From the NCBI GenBank assembly GCA_907165275.2, contig OU015662.1, positions 2,611,501 through 2,675,500 of the forward strand: DNA of 64,000 nt, given 5' to 3'. Position numbers and translations under genes: made by a program. Shown here piece after piece: positions 43,996 to 55,710 of the stretch. This DNA is from Zygaena filipendulae. Taxonomy: Eukaryota > Arthropoda > Insecta > Lepidoptera > Zygaenidae. Every line of letters starts with the position of its first letter. The first letter of the stretch is position 1. The notes beneath the pieces are model-generated. The model did not search any database. It saw only the letters and a program-made list of their open reading frames with translations, and was not told where the DNA came from.

Positions 43996-45580
43996 CGTAT
44001 ACCTACTAGCTGTTCGTTAGAAAAACCATCATCTGTCTTGATCTTCCGTGCCCGTGTCAATTAAAATAGATTTGAAAAATTAAACTTCGGCCTATATAGA
44101 TAAAATCTTACCAACTCGTCTGTTACTTTATTTAATTTCACTTCAGTTCAATAATCTGTTGAAATTAAATACAAGTTCACTAGAAAATCCTTTCATAGGA
44201 AGAAATTCTCTTTTGAATCATAGATACATTGATATAAGTAAATCAATGCATAGATACCATTTTATATCCGCCAAATGTGCAAGGCGAAGTGAGAAAGCTG
44301 TATAAACGTGAGAAACACCGCGGGCAATTCACTATAGTAATAAATAAGGCCCGGTAGCCGTCTTCCTCGTTTACAGTAATAAAGTGGCCAGATTTAAAGT
44401 CAGGTCACGTACTGAACCCAATCTGGATGTACTCTGCGTCTATCTGTTTATCACAAAATATTGTACGGGCCGAGTGCATAATATACCGGGCACGGAAATT
44501 ATTCAGGGGAATGATTTAATTAATCCTCTGGTTATATTAAAGCAATTTTTGGTTCCAAATATGAAAATCCAAACATTATTTGCTGCCAGGCCACAGATTA
44601 CATTATATTATTATTTGTGGTCCTTACAAGTCACACTAGATAATTTCGTACATGCTTCGAAGTCTGTTATATAGTTCATAGCACTGAGCAAATAATCACT
44701 ACGTTTTAAGAGTAGGCACTTCCATACTAATCGCTTATCCGATTTATGAAAGCATTTTGTGCCAACCATACCAATGCAATGTATGACGCGGTCATAGAAA
44801 TTTGGTTAAGTATTTCAAAGTTGGTAAAAAAGTTCGCGCATAAATCGATAGTAACTTTTGGTTCAAGGGAGTGTCGCTGGCCTGGTTCATAGTTAGTTAG
44901 TGTTTCCGGTGCATATAAAGGTCTGTTTATAGCTAAGGATCAGGGTTTGCGAGTGACGTAGCGTATACGTAACTAGCACCCGGGGCGGATCCCAAATTTG
45001 CCGCCCTCTTATTTTTGCAATTGATTATAACAAAATCAGGTATGGTAAAAAGGGTAAGTACTTTTAAGAATAACACTAACCTAAAAAGTGAAAATTACAT
45101 TTGTTGACATATTAACAACATCTATGTTAAAAAATATAATAATGTTCTTGACTGTTCTTGAACAGTTCTTGATTGCTTAGAGTTGAGATTAGATATACAT
45201 AGATAGATACCATACGCGTAATTACTCGTTGACTTATATCATGGAGCAGAGAGACAAAACTTCCTCCAAGTATGTAACTGAACTAAACTAAACTTGATAA
45301 CGAGGAAATTGAATTCACTGGTAAGTTATCAATGACGCAAGTTGTGAAATTTCGAAGGACATTGCAATTGGTAAGCAGTTTTGGATAACTTTTCGTGGTT
45401 AAATAGTTTTATTTTCAAACTAACTCGTAAGTAAATCTTATTCTTAAATTATGTATTTTTAGACGATGGACGTAAAAAATACGCATAAATTTACAAAAAA
45501 AAAAACTTATAATCACAGAAAAAAAAAATGCAATCCTGCATTTCGATAACGGAGTGTAATGGACTTACGGGTTAAAGAAG
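43996..45580. other. Mostly unassigned sequence with Helitron scraps
   Basis: CTAGCTGTTCG at 44006 and CACCGCGGGCAATTCACTAT at 44309 are remnants of Helitron ends. The 96-codon frame at 44384-44674 needs a GTG start and is unrecognised. Nothing else found. Confidence 0.35.
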
Positions 45581-45639
45581 TTTACCTGTCTCGGCTTATC
45601 CCTGAAGGATACTCGCTTTCTTTTGCACACTAAACAAAA

Positions 45640-45800
45640 AGAAAACGAATAATAAATTTGACGGCCTCTTGATCTATGCATTTGTTGATCACCTAATTTA
45701 TTTTGACAGGCGGACTGATCACCGACCTCCAGTGGAACAAGCAAGGGTTCCGATTTAAGCCCTTGACAGATGGGGGATTTGAACGCAGCGCGGCCGCCAC
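45640..45800 (-). repeat. Possible tRNA-related repeat
   Basis: The minus strand carries GCGTTCAAATCCCCCATCTG, a B-box-like core, in a GC-richer patch. No clear A-box. The 90-codon frame over it is probably a product of the repeat. Confidence 0.25.
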
Positions 45801-46088
45801 CGACAGTCCTTTCTGATACACATGGAAGTATGTACACGTCTATATTGAAATATAAGGTTTTTGTTCTTATATAGGTACTGACGTACTTAGGTGACTATTT
45901 TTTTTTTACCTAAAAAACATTCAACCTTCTCAGGTATCTTTATTAACAAAGGAAAACCTTTGGCAAACAAATCTATTTCAATCCCAGTCTCCGAGCTGTA
46001 TGTTCAACTTTAGGTTGTCAGTGTATCGATGAATAGCCCCAAGGCGTACGTACCTACGTATTGACTCTGAATACTTGTAGGGTTCTGT
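45801..46088. other. Unassigned intergenic sequence
   Basis: No gene or repeat recognised. Confidence 0.35.
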
Positions 46089-46505
46089 AGGGCGATTATG
46101 TAACTTTTGTTGCTATCATTTTTTTTAATTTCAATCGGAAACATAGCAGTTTTGTAATTAATTGATCATGTTTTAGACAGCTACACATTATAAAATATGA
46201 TGATTTTGATTGATTGCCAGAAATTATAGGTGCCATAGCGTGTAGGTATATTGTAATCGTATAACCGATTGAAACCGAAAAATGATACCAACATAAGGAC
46301 ATAGATAAGCAATAGTGTGTTAACCCACACTGGAGAAATTTTGATTAAATTTAAGTTTTAAAATTATAGCGCCGTTTTGTGTCAAATTTTGTATGTTCAA
46401 TATTTAGTTAGATATTTAAACAATGTAATAAGGTAAACACATAATTAAAAAACGTTCTCTAACGTTATTGCTTATCTGCGTCCAATTAAATTACATAATA
46501 GTCCT
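46089..46505. mobile_element. MITE family M2, copy d, with nested M3
   Basis: GGGCGATTATGTAACTTTTG at left; right end ATTACATAATAGTCCTG. Inner blocks run in the opposite direction from copies a-c. The right inverted end is split (AATGATACCAACATA / ATTACATAATAG) by copy b of M3. Confidence 0.85.
46297..46487. mobile_element. MITE family M3, copy b, inserted into M2d
   Basis: GGACATAGATAAGCAATAGT at left and TTGCTTATCTGCGTCCAATT at right, as in 30451-30692, with about 50 bases lost before the right end. Confidence 0.83.
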
Positions 46506-47134
46506 GCTGTTGTCAATGGATTTTTTAATTTCCTATATAAAAATGCTTTCCTATACATCCACTATAAAAGAAAATATGATGAAAAAAATAATGTATTCAA
46601 GTATGGAGCAAACTGAGAACAAAGTCAAATTTGAATTTATTGTAAGTAGGTATTAGTTGAGATTGTGTTCTTAATAGTAACAGACTGAAGGTAGCATATT
46701 TCAAACCTCAATTCACGTCTGACTGATATATTAACAGGTTCTTCTTGCCCTTGGGCGGAAAGAACTTTCATAATTTTTTATGTGGCGTATAAGTCACGTG
46801 CTAAGGCTATCAACTTCCCATCAGTCAACTATCTTTCGGTTCAACTACTACAGTCAACTATTATCGGGTCGATTTTTAATAATGAAAATAATATATACGT
46901 AAGGAACCCTCCGACTTCAGCCCAATCGCGCTTCTCAGTTGTTTTGTATTAGCCCAATAATTCTTGCGGAAACATACAATATTTAGAAGAGTGCTCAAGC
47001 TAACATTTTCGATAAAGATTTGTCGAGAGCCGGAAACACGAAAGACTACCTAATACAATATACCTACCTGTATACAACTTTAGCCGTGCTCGCGACTTCG
47101 TTCATAATGTCTTACGATATAACGGGTGAATGGC
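46506..47134. other. Unassigned intergenic sequence
   Basis: No gene or repeat recognised. Confidence 0.35.
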
Positions 47135-47385
47135 ACGTTTTTAAAAGCTTTTATTTAACTTGCAATGTATGTGTGTAACCATGTTTGTTCGGGTGGAATC
47201 TTGCAACTCAATTTTGAAGCAGATAATAAAATTATCTTCAACTGATTGAGCTGAAATATTGTATAATATACGTTTAGTTCGGATGACAATGCATGGTTTA
47301 TTCTTTTTAGCGCATTTGAATAAGAACTTGTTTTTTTAAAAAGTTTTTTTTTTAAGTTTTTGTATCGATACTTATTTAAATGTAA
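47135..47385. mobile_element. Repeat family M9, copy a (MITE-like)
   Basis: AAAAGCTTTTATTTAACTTG, TCGGGTGGAATCTTGCAACT, TTTTGAAGCAGAT, ending in AAAAAGTTTTTT; matches 51170-51400. AAAAGCTTTTATTT and AAATAAAAGCTT (copy b) may be the inverted ends. Confidence 0.7.
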
Positions 47386-48012
47386 CTGTCGTAAATAGAC
47401 ACTCTTTCTTCTTAAGTTGACATCAACGTAGCCTGTCTTGATTCCAATCTGTATCACCGATTAATCTAGAGTTGCTGGTATTTAGCATTAGTACTTTTTG
47501 AGTCCATTCATTTAAGGCACACAGACAAGGATTTGACTACATATAGTCTTAACTAGATGTAAATCTGGTTAAGAATATACATATATAATACGTAAACATA
47601 CACAATATCAAATCTATTACCTACCAAGACAAAAAAATCTAAAATCATTGATTTTTTTTTTTTATTATTTTGAATAATAAATAATGCATAGTTTGTTGTT
47701 TGACTAACCCACGACTTCGGCTTCAACATAACAAACAAGGAAAAACCAAAAAATAAACACGTATACGTCCCGGAAGTATTAATATCATTAAACTTAACCC
47801 CTAACTTTCACCGATAACGACTACCCAGCGAAAACTTTTATGTTATCTTGTTCTATTTCTTTGTTTCTGTCTTTTACACCCTATTATTACCTACAATCCA
47901 CTTCTTCTTCTTATGGCAAACTATCACGAATTATCGCATTTAATTCTGCCGATGTACGTATTTTTAGCAATTAAAGTAGGTAATTATGTCGAAACGCGAA
48001 TGACAAGTTAGA
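47386..48012. other. Unassigned AT-rich intergenic sequence
   Basis: No gene or repeat recognised. Confidence 0.35.
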
Positions 48013-48052
48013 TTGTTCCCCGAGATAAAACACGGTTCTCTCTCACGTTACA

Positions 48053-48230
48053 GTGATAAAATGACACAGGTCACCGTCATGCTGAGTCATCCCACGTCAT
48101 ACTTGCCCAAAGTGACAATCCTGAAGGATGCTAAGCTTTGCGGGAACAATCTTGTGCACGTCAAAAATTTCCGAGGAAGTGATGGATTACACGAGTTATG
48201 GATAGAAACAACAACGAAAAAGTACCTATA
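48053..48230 (+). other. Possible coding exon of unknown gene
   Basis: A frame including MTQVTVMLSHPTSYLPKVTI and KNFRGSDGLHELWIETTTKK ends at TAG 48229-48231. It is less AT-rich than its surroundings and reads like protein. A plausible splice acceptor (TTCTCTCTCACGTTACAG) ends at 48052 and a weak donor (AAAGTACCT) lies near 48221. No family recognised; no partner exon seen. It may equally be a decayed transposon exon. Confidence 0.25.
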
Positions 48231-48348
48231 GGTTTTCTTTTTCTTTTGTCACAAAGAAGAAGTAACTACCAAGGGGTTTTTCGAAATAAAAGTTCTTTGG
48301 GCACGGTGGTTTTTTTTTTGTTACGTTCATGTTACGTTTTATTTATAA

Positions 48349-48522
48349 CTGGCTGTTCCCCACGGTTTCGAAGTTCCCGCGGGAATTCCGGAACAAAAAA
48401 TACCCGATGTCCTCTGTACCCTGACAAAATGTATGCAAAAATGTATGTATGAATGTATGCAAAATTTCATGATGATTGGAAGACAGACAGAGTTACTTTC
48501 GCATTTATGATTTTAGTAGGGA
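48349..48522 (-). mobile_element. Helitron-like element
   Basis: CTGGCTGTTCCCCACGG end (CTAG changed to CTGG), 'gttcccgcgggaattccgg', a short ATGTATGCAAAA duplication, then TTTTAGTAGGGA. Confidence 0.75.
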
Positions 48523-49080
48523 TGTGTACGTAAAACAATGTGCATTTTTTTTTTTATAATACGCTAGATAGTTCTTATCAAACGGTTAGACATAAGCTTG
48601 GGTGTCTTATACCTACAGTTTCTCTAATAATAAGAACTTATTATTGTTTTTTATATGTTTCACAACACATATGTATATGCGCATATCATACACAATTTTT
48701 GCCCAAATTTCAGAATTCATTGTGAGAATATTAAAGGAATATTAAAATAAGTACAACGGTTAATTACCTTGTGCATAATCGTGTAGGTAAAGGGGCTAAT
48801 TTAATACGTGAGGTGATTTAGGCAATTTATTATCAGGCACATAGGTTATACCCGAGACTAAACCAAATTTCATTCAAACTACTACTAAAAATGAAAGTAA
48901 AGTAGGTACTACATATTTTAATTTTTTCAATTTTTTATTTCCTGTGTTTGTCCTTAAATGATTCTGAAATACGCCTATATTATAGGTTCTTTAATCCTTG
49001 TCAATGTATATTATAATGTATTCATCATAGTACAGATTTATAAAATCACCGTGATTTGGAACAAGAAAAAAAAAACATAC
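48523..49080. other. Unassigned AT-rich intergenic sequence
   Basis: No gene or repeat recognised. Confidence 0.35.
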
Positions 49081-49120
49081 GCGTCGAATTGAGAACCTCC
49101 TCCTTTTTTGAAGTCGGTTA
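49081..49120 (+). repeat. Retroposon-like tail block (family T)
   Basis: GCGTCGAATTGAGAACCTCC then TCCTTTTTTGAAGTCGGTTA. Confidence 0.62.
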
Positions 49121-51169
49121 AAATGTACGATTGATATACGTAATCTAATAATAATAATAATTAATCAAGTTGACTTATCGTAGCTCAACCATAGAGCATG
49201 TAGCATTACGTAGCCTCTTCGTAGCATACATAGACAGGTAAGCTACGACGCGCGTAGCTTGTAGTGAGTAGAGCCAGTGTTCAGTAAAAATTAAAACAAC
49301 ATTGGCTTTTTATTATTTTGTACAAAATGCAATACTAATCATTTTATTGACAAAATATAAATTTTGGTTTGGTAATAAATATAAAAACAAATTCGGTAAA
49401 AAAATGTGTTATAATATTGCACAGTGCAAACGATATGTATAACAAATTACAATAAGATACACTAAGACTAAGTGAATATATATATAGTAAATTTTGTACA
49501 TATATTTTTTTACAAAAAAGTGAAATACGAGTTGTACATATTAAAACCTCCGTCCTTTTTTACTCTACATATTGTTTGAAACGACCAGTTTTACTGCCTG
49601 GGTCGTTCAATTTTATTTATCGCTTCGGAGTTCATGTGTGTCTAAAACAAAACCAAATAAGAATGGGTTAGGTTGACAAAAATTGTTTATTAATATAGGT
49701 TAAAATGTCATATAAAGACAGTAAAGTCGATATTTGTGCCTTTTCGAAATCCACTTACAAAATTTAATATTATTATGTAAACAATATCCGAAATAAATCC
49801 AATAACGATAAATTTTCCATTTCGCAAAAGAAAAACGCAACACTATCAGAAAGAAACGTGAAAGGCTTTTTTTTTGTCTTTTCCATGAAATCCAACACCA
49901 TTGATGAATCGACAAACTGGTGTGCCATAAATTGTCGCCGAGATATAGCTGTCTCCACTTGGATAGTCATAAATCAGTTTAGTCCACAGCAGCACTTTCA
50001 ATTCGTCCACCTTATCTGTTTAATTCAAGCCAATATGACCTTTAATTTAATTACAATAAAGCCGAAACGATTCGAAGTTTTCACAAGGCATCGAGTTGTA
50101 GCTGAAGCCAAAAGTTCTTCGACCAACCGCATAAAGTAAATCCGCATCTTTACTGGATAAGTTATGTCTGCATGCGTGGTTTATGTAAGTAGTACGTAGA
50201 TAGCAAAAAATATTAATGCCTTCCAACTTCCGCGTTTAATACACGTTAGAGGTTCCATTTCTAACGCGTATTTATACGAGTACCACTCAACATATTTTAT
50301 GCATAGTGTTCCTGAAATACCGCGTCAAACTTAAGGAAAAGATTAATTGAAAAGTACGGGAATTAATTACAATATTATAAAAAGAAAGACGAAATAAAAT
50401 AGTATTTGATATTAATATGGTGTCTTTGCTTCACCACCATAAACATAAATATTTGATTTCATTCACTTATCCATACAATTACTTTACAAAATGGGTAGGT
50501 ATAACTACCTACGATAAAAGTGAAATAATAGGACTTTTATATTCGGACACCATTATGTACTCTTTTGCATTGTATAAAGTCAGAATCAAATTTTGTTTTT
50601 TGGTGGTTATTCAAGTTATAATAATAAATAAAAGAAGAACTGGTTCGCATCTGACGGAAAAAGGTGTCAAATGCATATAAAATCATACAGTAAAAAAAGA
50701 TTCTAAAGCCGGTTAAACGAGAGAACTTATGGACACCTAACTTAGATCCTATTTTTCAGAAACTAGGTAAATAAAAATAAAATAGATAATAAGATTTTAT
50801 ACGTATTTCCTCTCAACCTCCTACTCGGTGAGGATCTTGGAATGAATTATGCCATGTTTCGACAAGTCATAATCGACTTTATTGCCAGATGTAATAAAAA
50901 GCTTAAATCCGAATTGTATTTTGACATTTGCCTAAGTTTATTTTTATATAAGTACTAGCTTCATAATGTTTATAAGGTTGAGTATGCAGTGAAAAATGTC
51001 AGATCCATTAAGCCGAGCCGTGTATTAGATTTATGCACTTTTTAGCGAATAGTTATGTATGGGCCACTATTTCACGTGCAAGCTATTGAATTATTAATTT
51101 ATAGCCACCGATTACCAACGAGAGAGCTTACGAAAAAAGACTAGCTGGTGAGAACTTAACTTTCTCTTT
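49121..51169. other. Unassigned intergenic sequence
   Basis: Holds a cluster of GTAGC/GCTAC steps (49185-49275). The 93-codon frame at 49858-50139 and 87-codon frame at 50417-50680 show no family features. No gene called. Confidence 0.35.
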
Positions 51170-51400
51170 CTTTTTAAAAGTTATTAAAAGCTTTTATTTA
51201 ACTTGCAATGTATGTAACTATGTTTGGTCGGGTGGAATCTTGCAACTTAATTTTGAAGCAGATTTATTCAAACGATTAAACTGAAAATTTGTATACACGT
51301 TTTGTTTGGATAACACTGTATGCTTTGTTATTTTTAGCGTATTTTAAAATAAAAGCTTATTTTTTAAAAGTTTTTTCTATCGAGACTTATTTCTTTTGTC
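51170..51400. mobile_element. Repeat family M9, copy b (MITE-like)
   Basis: Matches 47135-47385 over its length; ends with AAATAAAAGCTTATTTTTTA and TCTATCGAGACTTATTTC. Confidence 0.7.
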
Positions 51401-52344
51401 GTTTCTCATAGGTTAGATTACTTGAACACTTTTTGGTAAATACAGTCGGCAACAGTGGTTTAATGATATTATTAGATACTGTTGGGGTAAGGTCTGGCAA
51501 CTGTCAAAAATGTTATGTTACTTCCTACGCTGATTGTACCGAGATCTCTATAAACAGTAGGTAATAAAAAGCAAAATTAATCTCGTGCCTAAAAGTTTTG
51601 AACAGTAGCAAAATTGCAGTTACAAAAAATACTTTGTGTAATTTCCAATAAATTCTTGCCAAGTACCGATTGTAAAACCGATTGTATTACCTAAATTAAG
51701 AATAATAAATTACTACCTCTACATTGCGGGGAAGTCTCTGCGCATGGGGTAAGGGCTTCACATAGTTAAAGTTTTGACATCGTTAATTAATAGAACTTTC
51801 GTTTAATTGGCTCTTTCCAGGGTTCAGAGTTACTTGCACTCTAACAGTGAAACGCTACCCAAAATTAAACAGTAAATACAGTGAGTAGGTGAGTAAGACC
51901 TCGGTTACTAACTAAATTAGCAAACATTTTTGTCAATTTATTTCAAATATTATATTTAAAATATATTTAGGTACATTGTGGAAATAAATCATTTTGATAT
52001 TCTATTTAATAAATAAGTAATAAATCGTCCTTTAATACGCAGATAATATCATTGTTATGAATGTTAAAACGAGCCAAATTACATAAAACAAGAAAACAAT
52101 TGCCTGGTAAGATGTTAATAAAAAGGCTTGTATATCACCTGCTCGACAATGTCCAATTACATATTACGTAACCTCAACGTAAAGCAAGGCATTACATCCC
52201 ATGGGAGGTAATATTATATGTGACTCCCGAGGGATTAAAGTGATTTGGATTTGGAACGTTAAAATTTGTTGGAAAACTTTTAGTATTTTTTTTCTATATG
52301 TAATCTGCCGGTGGTGGGCCAGTTCGATATTCGAAAAAAACCTT
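51401..52344. other. Unassigned AT-rich intergenic sequence
   Basis: No gene or repeat recognised. Confidence 0.35.
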
Positions 52345-52567
52345 TTTTAATACAGTTGCTCAAAAAGTGGCGTATTGCAGGGACGTTTAGCGTTCGGGAT
52401 GTGGGCTATTACATACTCAAGCTTTTTGTTTACCTTTCCCGAACTCGTGCGTTCTCTTTGCCAACTGTCAAAAATGGCGACACGACTTTGACACACTTTT
52501 TGCATTGCGAAACGTAGGTTTCGCATTACTAATACGACTAGCGCCATCTCTTGATCACAGTTGGAAC
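52345..52567 (+). mobile_element. Hairpin element X/Y, copy c (X unit only, right end missing)
   Basis: TTTTTAATACAGTTGCTC to GATCACAGTTGGAACTA, nearly identical to 21960-22185. It contains the same 66-codon minus-strand frame, which differs from copy a in very few residues. Confidence 0.75.
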
Positions 52568-52613
52568 TAGGCTAGAATTGTGCAGAAACTATTAAAAAAC
52601 AATTTTTTTGTAA

Positions 52614-52650
52614 CTAGCTGTTATCTCGCGGTTTCACCCGAATGAATTTT
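52614..52650 (-). mobile_element. Helitron 3' end remnant
   Basis: CTAGCTGTTATCTCGCGG then TTTCACCCGAA; the body is lost. Confidence 0.6.
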
Positions 52651-52829
52651 TCGTGTATTCTAAAAAATATTTATGTCATTCATGGATTCTGTAGCTTCCT
52701 ATCAGTAATATAATATAATGTTTAGAATCCATAATATCAACCGAATGCAAACAATTTAAATATCTTGTCTGTCTGTATGTTCAGGCCAATTTATGGAACT
52801 ATTGAGATTTATATATGTATATATCGCAT

Positions 52830-53015
52830 ATACATAGATAGCGCCATTTTATGCCAACGTTTTTACGTATAGTTGGTATTAAAACAATGTAAGTAATCAG
52901 GTTAGTACCTACATTAGTTGAAAAACTTTCTCTAACTCCAAATGAAGCGTTCGGTATCAATATAATATTAATTTACGATTTTTTGTGGATTAATATGTTT
53001 TTGCTTGTCCACATA
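52830..53015. mobile_element. MITE family M3, copy c (diverged)
   Basis: 'tagcgccattttatgccaac', 'aaaacaatgtaagtaatcagg', 'tggattaatatgtttttgctt' in the order of copy a; the left end is lost. Confidence 0.55.
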
Positions 53016-53087
53016 TTATATGTATATGTATTATGTAGGTATATATTAGGTACATAGCACTACACCTACTACACTAGACTACAATTT

Positions 53088-53150
53088 TCACCCCGGAGAC
53101 ATGTAAGCTCCCGAGGGAATCCCGAAATTAACGTGGATGAAAACACGAGG
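53088..53150 (+). mobile_element. Helitron 3' end remnant
   Basis: CCCGAGGGAATCCCGAAATT, then CGTGGATGAAAACACGAGGG. Confidence 0.45.
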
Positions 53151-53404
53151 GAGACCTCAATTTAACTAATTAACCACACCTTTTCTTAATCTGGTAGAGT
53201 AAAATATATCGGTATTCGCTAAAACTTTACCCATCACGTTTTTATTGGCCATTAGAGATTCGAAAGAGGGATCGAATGACCCGAATCTTATTAATGGTAT
53301 TTGTGGTATTTGTAAAAAAACACCTAATTTTTTACTTTTAGTGTTCCGTTTAAAAACACATTTTCTGGCGATGCGAATAATAACGAAATGGATGTCCATA
53401 CTAA

Positions 53405-53603
53405 TCCTACTAATATTATAAATGTGAAAGTGTGGATGTTTGGATGTTTGTTACCCAATCACGCAAATACGGCAGAACGGATTTAGATGAAATTTGGCAT
53501 GCACGTTTTCAAAGGTACAGAGAAGGACATAGGGTACTTTTTATCCCGGAATTCCCGCAGGAACTCTGAAACTACCGCGGGTGAAACCGTGGGGCACAGC
53601 TAG
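53405..53603 (+). mobile_element. Helitron-like element, full length (199 bp)
   Basis: TC after A at 53404; CTAG at 53600-53603 before T. The same length as 11572-11770 and closely similar. Hairpin CCGCGGGTGAAACCGTGG. Confidence 0.87.
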
Positions 53604-53808
53604 TATATTATAAATGCGAAAGTAACTCTGTCTGTCTGTCTGTTACCTTTTCACGTTTAACTAGGTACTCGTACTCAATCGATTATCATGAAATTTTGCA
53701 TACACGTCGTCAGGGGTACATTGAAAAGGACAAAGCGTACTTTTTATCTAGGAAATCCCGCGGGATCTCCGAAATTAATGCAGATGGAACCGTGGGGAAC
53801 GGTTAATG
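53604..53808 (+). mobile_element. Helitron-like element abutting the previous copy
   Basis: Begins TATATTATAAATGCGAAAGT directly after the CTAG of its neighbour. Ends in a decayed hairpin (GATGGAACCGTGGGGAACG). Confidence 0.75.
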
Positions 53809-54666
53809 TCTTAATAAATCTGCTTTGTTATTCCTTTGGGCTTGACAACTTGAATCCATTGCAGGATATAAACCTACTGATTGTGAAAAAGGTCTTCAAT
53901 ATTGTTGAACCATACCGCTCTACCGAGTACCAACGTGACCGTATTAATGTTGGATTCTGGGCTGGAAAGTAGGTAAGATAAAGGATATTAAAAACACATT
54001 ACACGATATTAGATATGGATGGATTAAACAGCAAGCGGGTCTAGAATACCTAAGGGTCTTATGATAAATCTTCGAAACCCGAGCCCGTAAAAGTGAGGGA
54101 TTAAAATATTTTATGACATGAGAAATTGGGCCGTAGAAATTCATTTTCGTATATTCTCATTCATTTATCTCTTTACGTTCTACATCGTTATGAGGTATTC
54201 ATAATTTTTTTTTACACTAGCTTAGTGAAATTGAATTTTTTTACTGTAGGTTTTAATGATTATTCTTCTGAAAGTCAAGCAAAAAATGCCAGAACTACCA
54301 CTTTTCACGTTTTCAACTTTTATATAATTATATCTTGCAGTACCTACTGCAGAAGTATTATCAAATATAAAATATTTACTCAATTTTATATTATTTACTC
54401 TCATATCAATAAAATTGCGTCTAAAATTAAATATTTTAGAAAATATTACTTTCATAGCGTTTGGCGTAATTTCACCCTGAATGGGCTTTAAACAAAACCT
54501 TCCCATAAATAGGTAAGTAGATGTTATCCAATCAAATCGAAATATCATAATTCAAATAATCCTTTACAAGTGCTATTGAAAAGTCATTCAATGGAAAACA
54601 CAAAAGATAGAGATATATATTACCCATTGTAAGAATATAGCAAAAAAAACGGCGTCATTATAGATG
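53809..54666. other. Unassigned AT-rich intergenic sequence
   Basis: Frames of 121 codons plus (54126-54491) and 108 codons minus (54222-54548) overlap in a low-GC stretch and show no family features. Confidence 0.35.
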
Positions 54667-54726
54667 GGCAATCAACCCGGTGCCTGGGTTTAAATCCGAT
54701 AAAAGCCCCCTACGTTATTTTAACAT

Positions 54727-54759
54727 AGACACAGACACAGACACAGACACAGACACAGA
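54727..54759 (+). repeat. CAGACA hexanucleotide repeat, short array
   Basis: About five ACAGAC units after ACATAG. Confidence 0.9.
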
Positions 54760-55032
54760 CTGTTGGCGGCGTTAGTCCTTAACTATGGATGCGCAGGATC
54801 CTAACGCCTATGAAGCTGAATAAAACTGTGTAGTGGACTGTATAAAAACGTATAATGATGAAATAAAAAGGATATTACAATAATTTGAGATGCGACAGAA
54901 TAGATCGTGCTACCAGAAGTCTGTATGAGGTAGTTCTAAAAACGGCCGCTTATGTCGACTCGATGTTCTTGCAACCGCCCATAGTGTCACCGCTCCTGAC
55001 GTCGGTGACAGCGGCTAATCGATGTCGCGTCC

Positions 55033-55152
55033 ACAGACATAGACACAGACACAGACACAGACACAGACACAGACACAGACACAGACACAGACACAGACAC
55101 AGACACAGACACAGACACAGACACAGACACAGACACAGACACAGACATAGAC
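55033..55152 (+). repeat. CAGACA hexanucleotide repeat, long array
   Basis: About 19 units, bounded at both ends by ACATAG variants. The frames encoding His-Arg or Val-Cys runs are products of the repeat. Confidence 0.93.
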
Positions 55153-55404
55153 ATATACTTTATTTGCCATCAACATCAAAATAACTAAAATATCTTTGAT
55201 CGAAATACAAAAAATACAAGTAGGTACGTAAAATGCAGAGATCTTCAGTAGGAGTGAATTGTTAAGTATTTGTTGCGATGCCAAACTGGACACCGGCTCA
55301 GCATATGCTGTCGCATAGAATGCGGCAGCGCTGATTTTCTCGGGTTGAAACCCGAAAGCGGCACGTTTGATCCCGACCACCGGGTTGGGCCCATCTATAG
55401 TCAT
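55153..55404 (-). repeat. 5'-truncated LINE 3' end with hexamer tail
   Basis: On the minus strand, GATCAAACGTGCCGCTTTCG, GTTTCAACCCGAGAAAATCA and GCAAATAAAGTATATG lead into the TGTCTG array at 55033-55152, which would be its 3' simple tail. I recall this 3' region from moth LINEs. Confidence 0.55.
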
Positions 55405-55497
55405 GATGAATTTGCTTTTTTGGTAATAACAAAGTAATTGCTCGGGATCTCCCGGGAATTCACAAATGAAATAAGTGAGATGATCTTATTACATTAC

Positions 55498-55710
55498 CTA
55501 GCTGTTCGCCGCGGTTTCACCCGCGGTAATTTCGGAGTCGCCGCGGGAGTTCAGGGATAAAAAGTACCCTGTGTCCTTCTCTATGTACCTGACAACGTGT
55601 ATACAAAATTTCATGATGATCGGTTGAGCCGTTGAGGCGTGAAAGTATAACAAATAAACAAACAAACAAACAAATAAAGAAACTCACTTTCACTTTTATA
55701 ATAGTAAGGA
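55498..55710 (-). mobile_element. Helitron-like element, near full length
   Basis: CTAG at 55498, hairpin GCCGCGGTTTCACCCGCGG, an expanded CAAA run (55650-55675), and TTTTATAATAGTAAGGA at the 5' side. Confidence 0.82.

Noticed and set aside
45640..45800. tRNA gene
   Set aside because: A B-box-like GTTCAAATCC core is present on the minus strand but no cloverleaf or A-box could be made out.
53688..53972. 94-residue ORF beginning MKFCIHVVRGTLKRTKRTFY
   Set aside because: Its first part is the translated Helitron body (53604-53808); the same words appear wherever the family does.
54126..54548. Overlapping 121- and 108-residue ORFs on opposite strands
   Set aside because: Both are in low-GC sequence with compositions expected by chance and no recognisable motif.
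54885..55404. 99- and 129-residue ORFs with His-Arg or Val-Cys runs
   Set aside because: They are translations of the CAGACA hexamer array.
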